64,000 bases of DNA from Methylobacterium sp. Leaf104 (GTDB taxonomy: Bacteria; Pseudomonadota; Alphaproteobacteria; Rhizobiales; Beijerinckiaceae): positions 186,001-250,000 of the forward strand of contig NZ_LMMZ01000038.1 of assembly GCF_001422885.1 (NCBI RefSeq), read 5' to 3'. Numbering within the stretch: position 1 is the first letter of the stretch; the number at the start of each line of letters is the position of its first letter. The notes beneath the pieces are model-generated. The model searched no databases and was not told the DNA's origin. It worked only from the letters and a program-made list of their open reading frames with translations. Shown here in pieces: positions 28,630 through 38,000 of this stretch. A program made the position numbers and the translations under genes.

Positions 28630-28664
28630 GCCTCGCTTCCGGTTCCTTCGCCGAGTGCCGCTTT

Positions 28665-28694
28665 GCCGCTCCCCGTCGGGGGCGGCATCTTTTT
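28665..28694 (+). terminator. rho-independent terminator after bamD
   Basis: Stem GCCGCTCCCC / GGGGGCGGC (one G-U pair) with a three-base loop, immediately followed by ATCTTTTT. This is the most classical intrinsic terminator in the window. Confidence 0.85.
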
Positions 28695-28761
28695 GCGTGA
28701 AGCCGGCGCCACTTCGCCGTAAACACGGCGCCAGCGTTCACAACGGGACCTCAGACGCGGC

Positions 28762-30429
28762 ATGCTGAGCCAGCTCGCGATCCGCGACATCGTTCTCATC
28801 GACAAGCTCGTCCTGAACTTTCGCGAGGGCCTCAGCGTCCTCACGGGCGAGACGGGCGCGGGCAAGTCGATCCTGCTCGACGCCTTCGCCCTGGCGCTCG
28901 GCGGCCGCGGCGACGGTCGCCTCGTGCGCCATGGGGAAGGGCAGGGCGCCGTCACCGCCGTGTTCGACGTGCCCCTCGACCACCCGGCCCGCATCCTCGC
29001 GGCCCAGGCTGAGATCGACACCGAGGGCGATCTCATCCTGCGGCGCGTGCAGATGGCCGACGGGCGCACCCGCGCCTTCGTCAACGACCAGGCCGTCGGC
29101 GTCCAGGTGCTGCGGGCCATCGGCGCGGCCCTCGTCGAGATCCACGGCCAGCACGACGACCGGGCGCTCGCCGATCCCACCACCCACCGGGCCATCCTCG
29201 ACGCCTTCGGCGGCCTGCAGGGTCCGCTCGCCCAGGTGGCCGAGGCGGCCAGGCGGGTGAAGGGCGCGCGCTCCGCCCTGTCCGAACACCGCGCCCGGGT
29301 CGAGGCCGCCGCCAAGGAATCCGACTTCCTGCGCCACGCCGTGGCGGAGCTGGAGGCCCTCGCCCCGGAGCCGGGCGAGGAGACCACGCTGGCCGAGCGC
29401 CGCACGGTGATGCAGCAGAGCGAGAAGGTCGCGCGCGAGCTGAACGAGGCGATCGAGGCCTCGGGCGGCCCCATCGTCTCCCACCTCTCCTCGGCCCTGC
29501 GCAAGCTGGAGCGGCGGGCGGCGCAGCTGCCGGCCCTGGTCGAGCCCTGCGTCGCCGCCCTCGACACGGCCCTGACCGCCCTCGACGAGGCCCATACCAT
29601 CCTCGACGTGGCCCTGCGCGAGGCCGAGTTCGATCCGCGCGAACTCGAGCGGGTGGAGGAGCGGCTGTTCGCGCTCCGTGCCGCCTCGCGGAAGTACCAG
29701 GTGCCGGTCGACGACCTCGCGGCCCTGCGCGAGCGCTACGCCGCGGACGTCGCCGCCATCGATGCCGGCGAGGAGGCCCTGGGCGGGCTGGAGGCCACCC
29801 TGGCCGCCGCCGAGGCCGCCTACGCCAAGGCCGCCGCCAAGCTCACCGAGGGGCGCAGGCGGGCGGCCAAGGCCCTCGACGCGGCGGTGAAGGCCGAGCT
29901 GCCGCCGCTCAAGCTGGAGCGCGCCCGCTTCATCACCGAGATCGCCACCGATCCGGAGTCCCGCGACGCGTCGGGCTACGACCGGGTGGAGTTCTGGGCG
30001 CAGACCAACCCGGGCACGCGCCCGGGGCCGATGATGAAGGTCGCCTCGGGCGGCGAGCTCTCCCGCTTCATGCTCGCCCTGAAGGTGGTGCTCGCCGACA
30101 AGGGCTCGGCGCCGACCCTGATCTTCGACGAGATCGACACCGGCGTCGGCGGGGCGGTGGCGGATGCCATCGGCGCCCGCCTGGGACGCCTGGCCACGCG
30201 GGTGCAGGTGGTGGCCGTCACCCACGCGCCGCAGGTGGCCGCACGGGCGGAGACGCATTTCCTGATCGCGAAGGACCCCGTCAAGGGCAGCGACCGGGTC
30301 GCCACCCGGGTCGCTTCCCTGGAAGCGCCCGCGCGGCGCGAGGAGATCGCCCGCATGCTCGCCGGTGCCACGGTGACGGACGAGGCCCGGGCGGCGGCCG
30401 CGCGCCTGCTTCAATCCGCCGACGCCTGA
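28762..30429 (+). CDS. recN: DNA repair protein RecN
   Basis: SMC-like ATPase for double-strand break repair. The 555 residues start MLSQLAIRDIVLIDKLVLNF with Walker A GETGAGKS at 29-36, then a long coiled-coil region (about 150-370), and close with the ABC signature ASGGELSRFMLALK, Walker B PTLIFDEIDTGVGG and the H-motif VVAVTHAPQVAARAETHFLI. In many alphaproteobacteria ligA follows recN; here it does not. I looked for a GTTC-N7-GTTC LexA box in the 130 bases upstream and found none. Confidence 0.95.
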   Translation: MLSQLAIRDIVLIDKLVLNFREGLSVLTGETGAGKSILLDAFALALGGRGDGRLVRHGEGQGAVTAVFDVPLDHPARILAAQAEIDTEGDLILRRVQMADGRTRAFVNDQAVGVQVLRAIGAALVEIHGQHDDRALADPTTHRAILDAFGGLQGPLAQVAEAARRVKGARSALSEHRARVEAAAKESDFLRHAVAELEALAPEPGEETTLAERRTVMQQSEKVARELNEAIEASGGPIVSHLSSALRKLERRAAQLPALVEPCVAALDTALTALDEAHTILDVALREAEFDPRELERVEERLFALRAASRKYQVPVDDLAALRERYAADVAAIDAGEEALGGLEATLAAAEAAYAKAAAKLTEGRRRAAKALDAAVKAELPPLKLERARFITEIATDPESRDASGYDRVEFWAQTNPGTRPGPMMKVASGGELSRFMLALKVVLADKGSAPTLIFDEIDTGVGGAVADAIGARLGRLATRVQVVAVTHAPQVAARAETHFLIAKDPVKGSDRVATRVASLEAPARREEIARMLAGATVTDEARAAAARLLQSADA

Positions 30430-30548
30430 TCGTCGGACGAACACCGTCCGTTAACGCTCTCTTAACCATGTTCGGCGAGGCTCGATGGACGGCGAGTGCG
30501 CTTCGATTCGGCGCCGGCGTTGGATCGCTCGAACGAGGGACTGAGACG

Positions 30549-30758
30549 TTGGACCAGAGAGTTTGCGACGGCGAGATGCGGGAGGACACTGCGCATGCGT
30601 GTCAGCCCAACCTGCCCGACGACACGCGGTATCGTCTCGGGACAGCCCTGCGCTCGATCTACGAAGAGACCTGCGACACCCTGCCGATTCCCGACAGCCA
30701 GATCGACCTCCTGCTGCGCCTGCGGCACAAGGAGCGCGACCTGCGGCGGCTCGACTGA
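30549..30758 (+). CDS. NepR-like anti-sigma factor (small protein)
   Basis: A protein of about 69 residues whose C-terminal half, RYRLGTALRSIYEETCDTL then PIPDSQIDLLLRLRHKERDL, follows the NepR pattern: a helix LG..LR..Y, then P-(I/V)-PD and a second helix DLL.RL. NepR binds the general-stress sigma factor EcfG and is removed by PhyR; neither gene is adjacent, so this could be a paralogue. I prefer TTG at 30549 with GAGGGA upstream; ATG 30468 (27 residues longer, no ribosome site) and ATG 30576 are alternatives. Assignment rests on pattern, not on a search. Confidence 0.55.
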   Translation: MDQRVCDGEMREDTAHACQPNLPDDTRYRLGTALRSIYEETCDTLPIPDSQIDLLLRLRHKERDLRRLD

Positions 30759-30777
30759 GGCTGCCGGCCGGGCCTCG

Positions 30778-31020
30778 CTACCAGCGCCGCGCGTTCGGCT
30801 GACGCTTGTACTCGGCAGCGCGGATCTGGGTGAGGACGCGGTCCAGGCTGAGAAGCAGGGCCTTCTCGTCCGCGGCCGCCTGATCGACCGCTTCCTGACC
30901 GGGACCGAACTGCCGGCGCAGCTGCACCAACGACAATTGGCGTTCCAGGTCCTCGCGCTGCGCATGCAGGTCGAGGAAAGCGGCCTCGTCGGCGTCGATT
31001 GCGCTCGTTGGCTCCGTCAC
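30778..31020 (-). CDS. small hypothetical protein with predicted coiled coil
   Basis: An 80-residue cytoplasmic protein (GTG start): MTEPTSAIDADEAAFLDLH, then QREDLERQLSLVQLRRQFG, and LLLSLDRVLTQIRAAEYKRQ. Charged heptad-like helices suggest a coiled coil. It lies 89 bases downstream of gcrA on the same strand and is convergent with the NepR-like gene. I do not recognise a family and no function can be given. Confidence 0.6.
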   Translation of the reverse strand: MTEPTSAIDADEAAFLDLHAQREDLERQLSLVQLRRQFGPGQEAVDQAAADEKALLLSLDRVLTQIRAAEYKRQPNARRW

Positions 31021-31109
31021 GGCTCGTCACCTTCTTTCGCCGGCCTGGAACCGGCGACGGTGATCAACGCGCGAAGTCTCGAAACCGTGCCGCGCCGAGG
31101 CGCACGGGA

Positions 31110-31631
31110 TCAGCGAAAGCCGCCGACGCGCCGGTCGCGCTTGCGCTCGGCCGCCGGCTGGTAGGCGATCTGCGCGTGGGTGGTGCAGTAGGGCAGGCCG
31201 GTGATCGAGCGGTCGCCGCAATAGTGGAAGTCGGGCGAGGTCGGGTCGCCGATGGGCCAGCGGCACATCGATTCCCGCAGGTCCATGATCGTCACGCGGC
31301 GCGAGATCGTCAGGGAGACGGGCGCCACCACGGCGGGTGCGGCGACGGGGGCCTCGAAGGCGACCGGAGCCGTATCGGGTTCGGCGACCGCCAGAGCCGG
31401 CGCCACGACCTCCAGCTCGGCCTCGCGCACGGTCTTGCGCGGCGAGGCGCCGGACGTCTCGCCGGACTTCACCCGACCCGACAGGCCGAGACGGTGAACC
31501 TTGCCGATGACAGCATTGCGGGTCACGCCGCCGAGCTGCGTCGCGATCTGGCTGGCGCTCAGGCCGTCCTCCCACAGCCGGCGCAGGAGATCGACCCGCT
31601 CATCCGACCAACCCGGGACCGTTTCCGCCAT
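31110..31631 (-). CDS. gcrA: GcrA-family cell cycle regulator
   Basis: Alphaproteobacterial transcription factor that associates with RNA polymerase holding sigma-70 and activates promoters carrying CcrM-methylated GANTC. The N-terminal DNA-binding part is WSDERVDLLRRLWEDGLSASQIATQLGGVTRNAVIGKVHRLGLSGR (residues about 7-52), then an Ala/Val/Pro-rich linker (about 80-115), and the conserved C-terminal CRWPIGDPTSPDFHYCGDRSITGLPYCTTHAQIAYQP with four Cys/His positions. 173 residues is normal. This gene is one of the best taxonomic markers in the window. Confidence 0.95.
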   Translation of the reverse strand: MAETVPGWSDERVDLLRRLWEDGLSASQIATQLGGVTRNAVIGKVHRLGLSGRVKSGETSGASPRKTVREAELEVVAPALAVAEPDTAPVAFEAPVAAPAVVAPVSLTISRRVTIMDLRESMCRWPIGDPTSPDFHYCGDRSITGLPYCTTHAQIAYQPAAERKRDRRVGGFR

Positions 31632-31933
31632 AGCCCCCTCCGAAATCGCCCGCTTCCGCCCGTTCGGCTCACGTGACGCCCCTGCGCCCGGCCTGTGGCG
31701 CGGACATCGAGGCCGTCATCGATGATGGGCAGCGGCCCCCCGGCCGTCGATGAGCGAACCGTACAGGAGGCCGAGACGCCGAGGCAAGTGCGGCCGGAAC
31801 GGTGGCCGGGTGACCCGATCACCTGTCCACCGGCAAAGGCCGGGCGGACCCGCGCGGGCCGGCCTCGCCCGCTTAGCCGGGATGGGCTAGAGCGGCGGCT
31901 CCGCCCATCTGCTTCCCGATCCTGCGAGTGTCC
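31632..31933. other. intergenic region between divergent gcrA and phosphoglycolate phosphatase genes
   Basis: About 300 bases that must contain both promoters. I see no GANTC site, hairpin or repeat that stands out. Confidence 0.4.
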
Positions 31934-32614
31934 ATGACCGCCCTGCCGCCCATCGCCGTCTTCGATCTCGACGGGACCCTGGCCGAGACCGCCGGCGACC
32001 TCATCGGCACCCTCAACGTGATCCTGCGTCGCGAAGGCCTCCGGACGCTGCCCCTCGAACAGGCCCGGGACATGATCGGGGCAGGGGCGAAGGCCCTGAT
32101 CCAGCGCGGCTTCACCACCGCCGGCGAGCCGCTGTCGACCGAGCGCCTGGAGGCGCTGTTCTCGGACTTCATCGCCCATTACGGCGACCATCTCTGCGAG
32201 CAGTCGCACCTGTTCCCGGGCGTCGTCGAGGCCTTGGACGCCCTCCGGACCCGCGGCTTCCTCCTCGCCGTCTGCACCAACAAGTACGAGGGCCAGGCCG
32301 TGCGCCTGCTCGGCCTGCTCGGCATCGCCGATCGCTTCGCGACGATCTGCGGCCGCGAGACCTTCCCCTACTTCAAGCCCGACCCGCGCCACATCTCCCT
32401 GACGATCGCGCGCGCCGGCGGCGATCCTGACCGCGCCGTGATGGTGGGCGATTCCCGCGCCGACATCGACGCCGCCAAGGCCGCCGGCATCCCCGTGGTG
32501 GCCGTCCCCTTCGGCTACACCGACCTGCCGGTGACCGAACTCGGTCCGGATCGGGTCATCGCCCATTTCGACGAACTCGGCGCCGCCGTGGAGGCTCTGG
32601 TCCCCACCGCCTGA
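31934..32614 (+). CDS. gph: phosphoglycolate phosphatase (HAD superfamily)
   Basis: Cytoplasmic HAD hydrolase expected to dephosphorylate 2-phosphoglycolate. The 226 residues have motif I VFDLDGTLAET (nucleophile Asp), motif II AVCTNKYEG, the Lys in YFKPDPRH and motif IV VMVGDSRADIDAAKAAGIP. A helical cap of about 70 residues lies between motifs I and II. The ATG at 31934 is preferred over the in-frame GTG at 31928. Substrate is assigned by family resemblance; other HAD phosphatases look similar. A bidirectional hairpin separates it from the convergent DUF4142 gene. Confidence 0.85.
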   Translation: MTALPPIAVFDLDGTLAETAGDLIGTLNVILRREGLRTLPLEQARDMIGAGAKALIQRGFTTAGEPLSTERLEALFSDFIAHYGDHLCEQSHLFPGVVEALDALRTRGFLLAVCTNKYEGQAVRLLGLLGIADRFATICGRETFPYFKPDPRHISLTIARAGGDPDRAVMVGDSRADIDAAKAAGIPVVAVPFGYTDLPVTELGPDRVIAHFDELGAAVEALVPTA

Positions 32615-32637
32615 CGGGCGACGGGCCTCGCCACGAA

Positions 32638-32665
32638 AAAGGGCCGCCCCGTGGGGCGGCCCTTT
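32638..32665. terminator. bidirectional terminator between gph and DUF4142 gene
   Basis: Stem GGGCCGCCCC / GGGGCGGCCC (32641-32650 and 32653-32662) flanked by a run of A on the left and TTT on the right, so both transcripts would end in a short U-run. It lies between convergent genes. Confidence 0.8.
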
Positions 32666-32706
32666 CCCGTTTCCGGCGGGTGTGTCTCTGACGGGGTTGG
32701 CGCCGA

Positions 32707-33423
32707 TCAGTTGATGCGGTCGGCGAGGTTGGCCGAGTGGGCGTGCTCGCCGGCGATGTAGGGCAGCGCCTGGTTGGCGAATTCGCGACCCTGCGTGCTG
32801 TCGCCGTTGCGGGCGTAGGAGGCGTAGAGGCCGAGGGTGCGGGCGTCCGAATTGGCCTGCTGGTCGACATAGGTCCGGTCGAAGTCGCGGCCCGAGCGGG
32901 CGGACTTCAGGCGGTCGATGCGGCCCTGGCCCTCGGCGCCGATGGCGACGCGGCGGCCCGGCTCGGCGGGGCTGTTGTCCACGAGGCCGACGCCGCCGAG
33001 GACGCCGCCGACCACGCGCTGGGCGATGGTGGCCGAGATCGTCACCGGAGCGAGCACGACGCCGACCGGATTGTCGAGGCGGGTCTCGAAGGGCTGGGTG
33101 TCGGAGACGACGGTGCCGCCGGCGGTCAGCGAGGTGCCCTCGGGCAGCAGGGCCTGGGTGGTGGCCTTACGCTCGACGAGGACGTTGTGGGCGTACTGAC
33201 GGACGCGCGGGTTGCGCGAGCGCTCCAGGGCGATGCGGCTCGACTCGATGCTGACGGCATCCGAGCGCAGGGCGGCGGCGCGGAAGTCGGAGGTGTCGGT
33301 CACGGCCGGCTGGTTGCCGTCGAACTGCGGGGCGACGCGGAAGGACAGGGGCTCCTGGGCCAGGGCCGGGGTGGCGAGGGCGGCGACCGACAGGCCGAGG
33401 GCGGCAAGGAGGGACTTGTTCAT
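32707..33423 (-). CDS. DUF4142-domain exported protein
   Basis: A 238-residue periplasmic protein: signal peptide MNKSLLAALGLSVAALATPALA, then a mostly helical domain of the ferritin-like DUF4142 type (FRAAALRSDAVSIESSRIALERSRNPRVRQYAHNVLVERKATTQAL and, after a Gly/Val-rich insert, FDRTYVDQQANSDARTLGLYASYARNGDSTQGREFANQALPYIAGEHAHSANL). Family members are often induced in general stress and envelope stress; the molecular role is unknown. A possible EcfG-type promoter lies upstream at 33486-33510. Confidence 0.88.
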   Translation of the reverse strand: MNKSLLAALGLSVAALATPALAQEPLSFRVAPQFDGNQPAVTDTSDFRAAALRSDAVSIESSRIALERSRNPRVRQYAHNVLVERKATTQALLPEGTSLTAGGTVVSDTQPFETRLDNPVGVVLAPVTISATIAQRVVGGVLGGVGLVDNSPAEPGRRVAIGAEGQGRIDRLKSARSGRDFDRTYVDQQANSDARTLGLYASYARNGDSTQGREFANQALPYIAGEHAHSANLADRIN

Positions 33424-33485
33424 GGCGAGATCTCTTTCCGGGGCGCCTGAGCGGCGCCGTTCTCGAGGTTCGTTTGCGGTGCGGC

Positions 33486-33510
33486 AACACGTGGCCCGGC
33501 AGGGCGTTCC
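33486..33510 (-). promoter_or_regulatory. possible EcfG (general stress sigma) promoter of the DUF4142 gene
   Basis: Read on the minus strand, GGAAC is followed after 16 bases by TGTT, against the alphaproteobacterial consensus GGAAC-N16/17-CGTT. The -10-like element is 63 bases upstream of the start codon, a plausible distance. One mismatch in nine key bases. Confidence 0.5.
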
Positions 33511-33660
33511 ACCCTGCGTCGCATTGGAGCGTTGCGTTTCGGGGGGTGTTATTCCGCGCGACCGACTCCACGGCCGGTCCGCGGCCCGCGGCGCAGCCGG
33601 TCCGAAAATCGGGTGTCACATCCGCCAGCGGGCCTTGTCCCGCGCCTTCCGAGAGGCCCT

Positions 33661-34311
33661 ATGATCGAACCCCAGCCGCTCTTCGACGACCTCACCCGCT
33701 TCCACCTCGCCCGTGAGATCGAGCGCTGGGGCTGGTCGATCGGAGCACATACCTACGGAGCGCCGCGCGTGCTGGAGGCAGGCCTCGCCGGCCTGACCAT
33801 CGGGCGCTTCTGCTCCATCGGGCCGAGGGTCACGATCACGCTGGGTAATCACCGCACCGATCTCGTGACCACTTATCCGTTCCGGGCCATCGCCGGCCTC
33901 GTCGGAGGCGGGCCGTGGGCGCCGGCCCTGGGGTCGGGACCGGATCACGACAGCCGCGGCGATGTGGTGATCGGCGACGAGGTCTGGCTCGGGGCGAACT
34001 CCACAATTCTCTCGGGCGTCACCGTCGGCACCGGCGCGGTCATCGGGGCGGGCGCGGTGGTGCGGTGCGACGTACCGCCCTACGCGATCGTGACCGGCAA
34101 CCCGGCCACGGTGGTCCGCCTCCGCTTCGACGAAACGACCATCGCGCGGCTGCTGCGCACGAACTGGTGGGCCTGGCCCGACGCGCGGATCGCCGCTTAC
34201 CTACCCCTGATCCTCGGCAGCGACATCGCCGCCTTCCTCGACCGGGCCGAGGCGGAGTCGGCCTTCGATGCAGTTGCCATCCCGTCTGACTTATCACCCG
34301 AGGCACGATGA
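33661..34311 (+). CDS. CatB-like hexapeptide-repeat O-acetyltransferase
   Basis: A 216-residue acyltransferase with left-handed beta-helix repeats: [30 protein letters not shown] (the xenobiotic/streptogramin acetyltransferase signature with the catalytic His in GNHR), then [55 protein letters not shown]. It should transfer an acetyl group from acetyl-CoA to a hydroxyl. Substrate unknown; in chromosomal contexts these often act on surface sugars rather than antibiotics. ATG at 33661 is chosen because the family match begins there. Confidence 0.88.
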   Translation: MIEPQPLFDDLTRFHLAREIERWGWSIGAHTYGAPRVLEAGLAGLTIGRFCSIGPRVTITLGNHRTDLVTTYPFRAIAGLVGGGPWAPALGSGPDHDSRGDVVIGDEVWLGANSTILSGVTVGTGAVIGAGAVVRCDVPPYAIVTGNPATVVRLRFDETTIARLLRTNWWAWPDARIAAYLPLILGSDIAAFLDRAEAESAFDAVAIPSDLSPEAR

Positions 34312-34355
34312 TCATGCTCGCCATGGCCATGCTCTGGCTCAAGGGACTTCGCGAA

Positions 34356-34395
34356 GGCGCCGTCGTTCGCAAAATTTCTGGCTAACGACGACGCC
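34356..34395 (+). terminator. possible hairpin after the CatB-like gene
   Basis: Arms GGCGCCGTCGTT (34356-34367) and AACGACGACGCC (34384-34395) pair at 11 of 12 positions around a 16-base AT-rich loop. It marks the left edge of the AT-rich island. No T-run. Confidence 0.35.
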
Positions 34396-34509
34396 GGGTC
34401 GGGGTAGGGATTATTTCTTGAGCTTTTCCGGCTTTTAGGGTGGGATTATAGGCTCATAATTGAGGATTCGACGAAGTCGCACCGAAGTCTCCTTCAAGTT
34501 GGATCAGAT

Positions 34510-34905
34510 TTGGATGCTATCGTTTGTCGCGTCGCAATCCAGAAGCTTCTACTGCTGCTGAAGTTTGACCCAAATCAACCTCGGGCTCCCGCAGGAGCCA
34601 CGGGTCGCGGACAATGGGTCACGGGAGTTGGTGCTGGATCAGAAGCTGGCAGCTTGAATGAAATTCCTGTCGCTACGCGCCGCTATGCTCAGCTTTCCGA
34701 ACGTCCGCAAGAATTTTGCGATGATCAATACAAACGAGACGCGTTTCATTGTAGAATGGTACAGATAAAAATAACAATATTCGCCCCCGAGACCGACGAT
34801 ATCTCGTGGATTTGCAGATACAGAATTGATTGGCCCTCGGGTATCAGGTCAAGTTTCGGTGTCGGTTTCGATGCCGTGCAGGTTCTCCACTTAACGTTGC
34901 AATAG
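34510..34905 (+). CDS. orphan ORF with a DPNQPRxPAGxxGxGQW motif (possibly part of a broken gene)
   Basis: A 131-residue frame with a TTG start and no ATG nearby. Near residue 18 it reads KFDPNQPRAPAGATGRGQWV, which is the short motif found in phage-related and polymorphic-toxin proteins of Hyphomicrobiales. The rest (FCDDQYKRDAFHCRMVQIKI..., with three cysteines) is not recognised. The TAG stop is followed, in the same frame, by another 46 open codons to 35046, so the gene may have been longer and been cut by a point mutation. Codon use is unlike the neighbours. Confidence 0.4.
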   Translation: MDAIVCRVAIQKLLLLLKFDPNQPRAPAGATGRGQWVTGVGAGSEAGSLNEIPVATRRYAQLSERPQEFCDDQYKRDAFHCRMVQIKITIFAPETDDISWICRYRIDWPSGIRSSFGVGFDAVQVLHLTLQ

Positions 34906-34923
34906 ATTGGCATCGACATTTAC

Positions 34924-35046
34924 ATGAGTGAATACCATTCAAGTGGTCGCCTCTTCTGGGGTGAGAAAGGTGCGGGTTATGGATTTCCCGTCCCCAGGAA
35001 CGGGCGGAGTTTCCTGATCGGCGACGATCTGACTTTCGAAGGTTGA
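34924..35046 (+). CDS. 40-residue ORF continuing the frame of the preceding orphan ORF
   Basis: Starts at ATG 34924 without a ribosome site and reads MSEYHSSGRLFWGEKGAGYG then FPVPRNGRSFLIGDDLTFEG. It is in frame with the ORF ending at 34905, with six codons between. It may be the C-terminal remainder of that gene rather than a gene of its own. Confidence 0.25.
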   Translation: MSEYHSSGRLFWGEKGAGYGFPVPRNGRSFLIGDDLTFEG

Positions 35047-35068
35047 GTGCGCACCGCACCAGCACGCT

Positions 35069-38000
35069 TCAATGCGCCTCCTCCCAGTTCAGGGCGGCGC
35101 GGGCCTCGACCACCAGCGGCACCTTCAGGGTCAGGGCGGGGGCGGGGGCGTCGACCATGATGCGGGTGATCACCGGCAGGGCCTTCGCCACCTCGTCCTC
35201 GGGCGCCTCGAACACGAGCTCGTCGTGCACCTGCAGGAGCATGCGCACGTTGAGGCGCTCGGCCCGCAGCGCTTCCTCTATGCGGATCATCGCCCGGCGG
35301 ATGATGTCGGCGGCCGAGCCCTGGATCGGGGCGTTGATGGCCTGGCGCTCGACGCTCGCGCGCTCGTTCGGGTTGTTCGAGCGGATCTGCGGATAATGGC
35401 AGACCCGGCCGAACAGGGTGGTGACGTAGCCGAGGTCCCGGCAGCGGCGCTTGGTGTCGTCGATATAGGCGCGGATGCCGGGGAAGCGCTCGAAATACTG
35501 CTTGATGAAGGCGGAGGCCTCCTCGCGGCCGATGCCGAGGCGATCGGCGAGGCCGAAGGCCGAGATGCCGTAGATGATGCCGAAGTTGATGGTCTTGGCC
35601 CGCCGGCGCAGGTCCGGCGTCATCTCGGCGAGCGGCACGCCGAACATCGCGCTGGCGGTGGCCGCGTGGATGTCGATGCCGTCCGCGAAGGCCTGGCGCA
35701 ACTGCGGGATGTCGGCGATGTGCGCCAGCAGGCGCAGCTCGATCTGGCTGTAATCGGCCGAGATCAGGCGGTTGCCCTCGGCCGCCACGAAGGCGCGGCG
35801 GATGCGGCGGCCTTCCTCCGTGCGGATCGGGATGTTCTGGAGGTTCGGCTCGGAGGAGGAGAGCCGGCCGGTGGTGGTGGCGGCCAGGGAGAACGAGGTG
35901 TGGACCCGGTCGGTCTCGCGGTCGGCATGCTGCTGCAGCGAATCCGTGTAGGTGGATTTCAGCTTGGCGAGCTGGCGCCATTCGAGGATCTTCTTCGGCA
36001 GCGGGTGCCCGGCCTGGGCCAGCTCCTCCAGCAGGGTCGCGGGCGTCGCCCACTGGCCCGAGGGCGTCTTCTTGGCGCCGGGCAGGCCCATCTTGCCGAA
36101 CAGGATGTCGCCGATCTGCTTCGGGGACGAGACCTGGAATTTTTCGCCCGCATCCTCCTGGATCTCTTCTTCCAGGCGCACCAGGATCTGCGAGAAGTCG
36201 CCCGAGAGCCGGCTCAGCATGTTGCGGTCGACGCGGATGCCCGCCGCCTCCATGCGCGCGACGACCGGGACCAGCGGGCGCTCCAGAGTCTCGTAGACCG
36301 CGACGCGATGCTCGGCCACTAGGCGCGGCTTCATCATCCGCCACAGGCGCAGAGTCACGTCTGCATCCTCGGCCGCGTAGGCGGTGGCCTTGTCCAGGGC
36401 CACCCGGTCGAAGGTGATCTTGGCCCGACCCGTGCCGGCGACATCCGAGAAGGTGATGGGCTGGTGGCCGAGATGGCGGCGGGCGAGCTCGTCCATGCCG
36501 TGTCCGCCCTTGCCGGCATCGAGCACGTAGGAGATCAGCATGGTGTCGTCGAAGGGCGCCACGCGGATGCCGGACCGCGACAGCACGGCGAGGTCGTATT
36601 TCAGGTTCTGCCCGACCTTGAGCACCCCCGGATTCTCCAGGAGCGGCTTCAGGCGCGCGATGACCACCTTCGCGTCGAGCTGGCCGGCTGCCGGCTGGAA
36701 CGCGTCCGTCGCCGCCTTGGCATCGCCGAACAGGTCGCCGTCGGCACCCTTCACGGGCTCGACATGCCTGAGGGGGATGTAGGCCGCCCGGCCCGGCGCC
36801 ACGCAGAGGGAGACGCCGACGAGGTTGGCGGTGTTGGCATCGAGCGAATCCGTCTCGGTGTCGACCGCGATCACGCCGGCCTCCTCGGCCTCGGCGATCC
36901 AGGCGTCGAGCTGCTCCACCGACCCGATCGTCTCGTAGGCGGCCGTGTCGAAGGGCTTGACCGATTCCGCCGCCCGCGCCGCCACGAGGCCGGCGGGCGT
37001 CGGCTCCGAGGGGCCGCGGGGCTTGGGCGCGACGTCGGTCAGGCCGAGATCGGCGAAGGGGTCGACCTCGCCGTTCGGGGCGCCGGACGCGGTCTCGGGA
37101 TCGACGGGCACGGGATCCCCATGCGCGTCGGGAAAGAACGGCGCGTCGGGCGCGGGCTCGCGGTTCGGCAACAGCGCCGGGTCGGGCTGCACTGCCTCCG
37201 GGTCGACGTGGAGCATCTGGGCGATGCGCCGGGTCAGCGTGTTGAACTCCATCGCCTTGAGGAAGCCGACGAGCTTCTGGGGGTCGGGCTTGGGCAGGCG
37301 CAGGTCGTCCAGCGGGATCGGAACCGGCACGTTCTCCTCCAGCGCCACGAGCCTTCGCGAGAGCCGGGCCTGGTCGATGCTGGCGAGCAGGGTCTCGCGG
37401 CGCTTGGGCTGCTTGATCTCGGCGGCCCGCTCCAGCAGGGCGTCGAGGCTGCCGTATTCCTTGATCAGGGCCGCGGCGGTCTTCAAGCCGATGCCGGGCA
37501 CGCCCGGCACGTTGTCCGAGGTGTCGCCGATGAGCGCCAGGGCGTCGCCGATCTGCTCGGGGGTCAGGCCCTCCCACTTGGCGATGATCGCCTCGCGGTC
37601 GAGGTTGCGCTCCGGCCGGTAGCCGGGCTTGCCCTTGGCGCCGGATTCGAAGTCGTAGAACCGCACCAGGGGTCCGACGAGCTGCATCAGGTCCTTGTCG
37701 GAGGAGACGATGATGACGCCGGCTCCCCGCGCCTCGGCCTGGCGCGAATAGGTGGCGATGAGGTCGTCGGCCTCGTAGCGGATCAGCTCGATCGGCTGCA
37801 GGCCGAAGGCCCGCACGGCGTCGCGCATCAATGGCATCTGCCGCTTGAGGTCGTCCGGCGCGTCGGGCCGGTGGCCCTTGTAGTCGGGAAACAGCTCCTT
37901 GCGGAACGAGCCCTCCGACTTGTCGAACACGATGGCCAGGTGCGTCGGCATCACGCCGGCCGCCCCCTCCTGCACGAACTGGGCGATCTTGGTGCAGAAC

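Larger units (their letters stand above)
34381..35060. other. AT-rich island, likely acquired DNA
   Basis: Two 60-base lines counted by hand (34441-34500 and 34741-34800) have about 45% and 42% G+C, against roughly 70% around. The island lies between the CatB-like gene and the 3' end of polA and contains two small ORFs in one frame. I see no integrase, tRNA or clear flanking repeat. Confidence 0.65.

Noticed and set aside
28630-28761. search for a LexA box before recN
   Set aside because: GTTC occurs near 28651 and 28736 but without a second GTTC seven bases on.
34977-37577. 866-codon minus-strand frame in polA
   Set aside because: Another frame of polA; Arg/Pro/Gly-rich with no motif, while the PolA frame carries all catalytic motifs.
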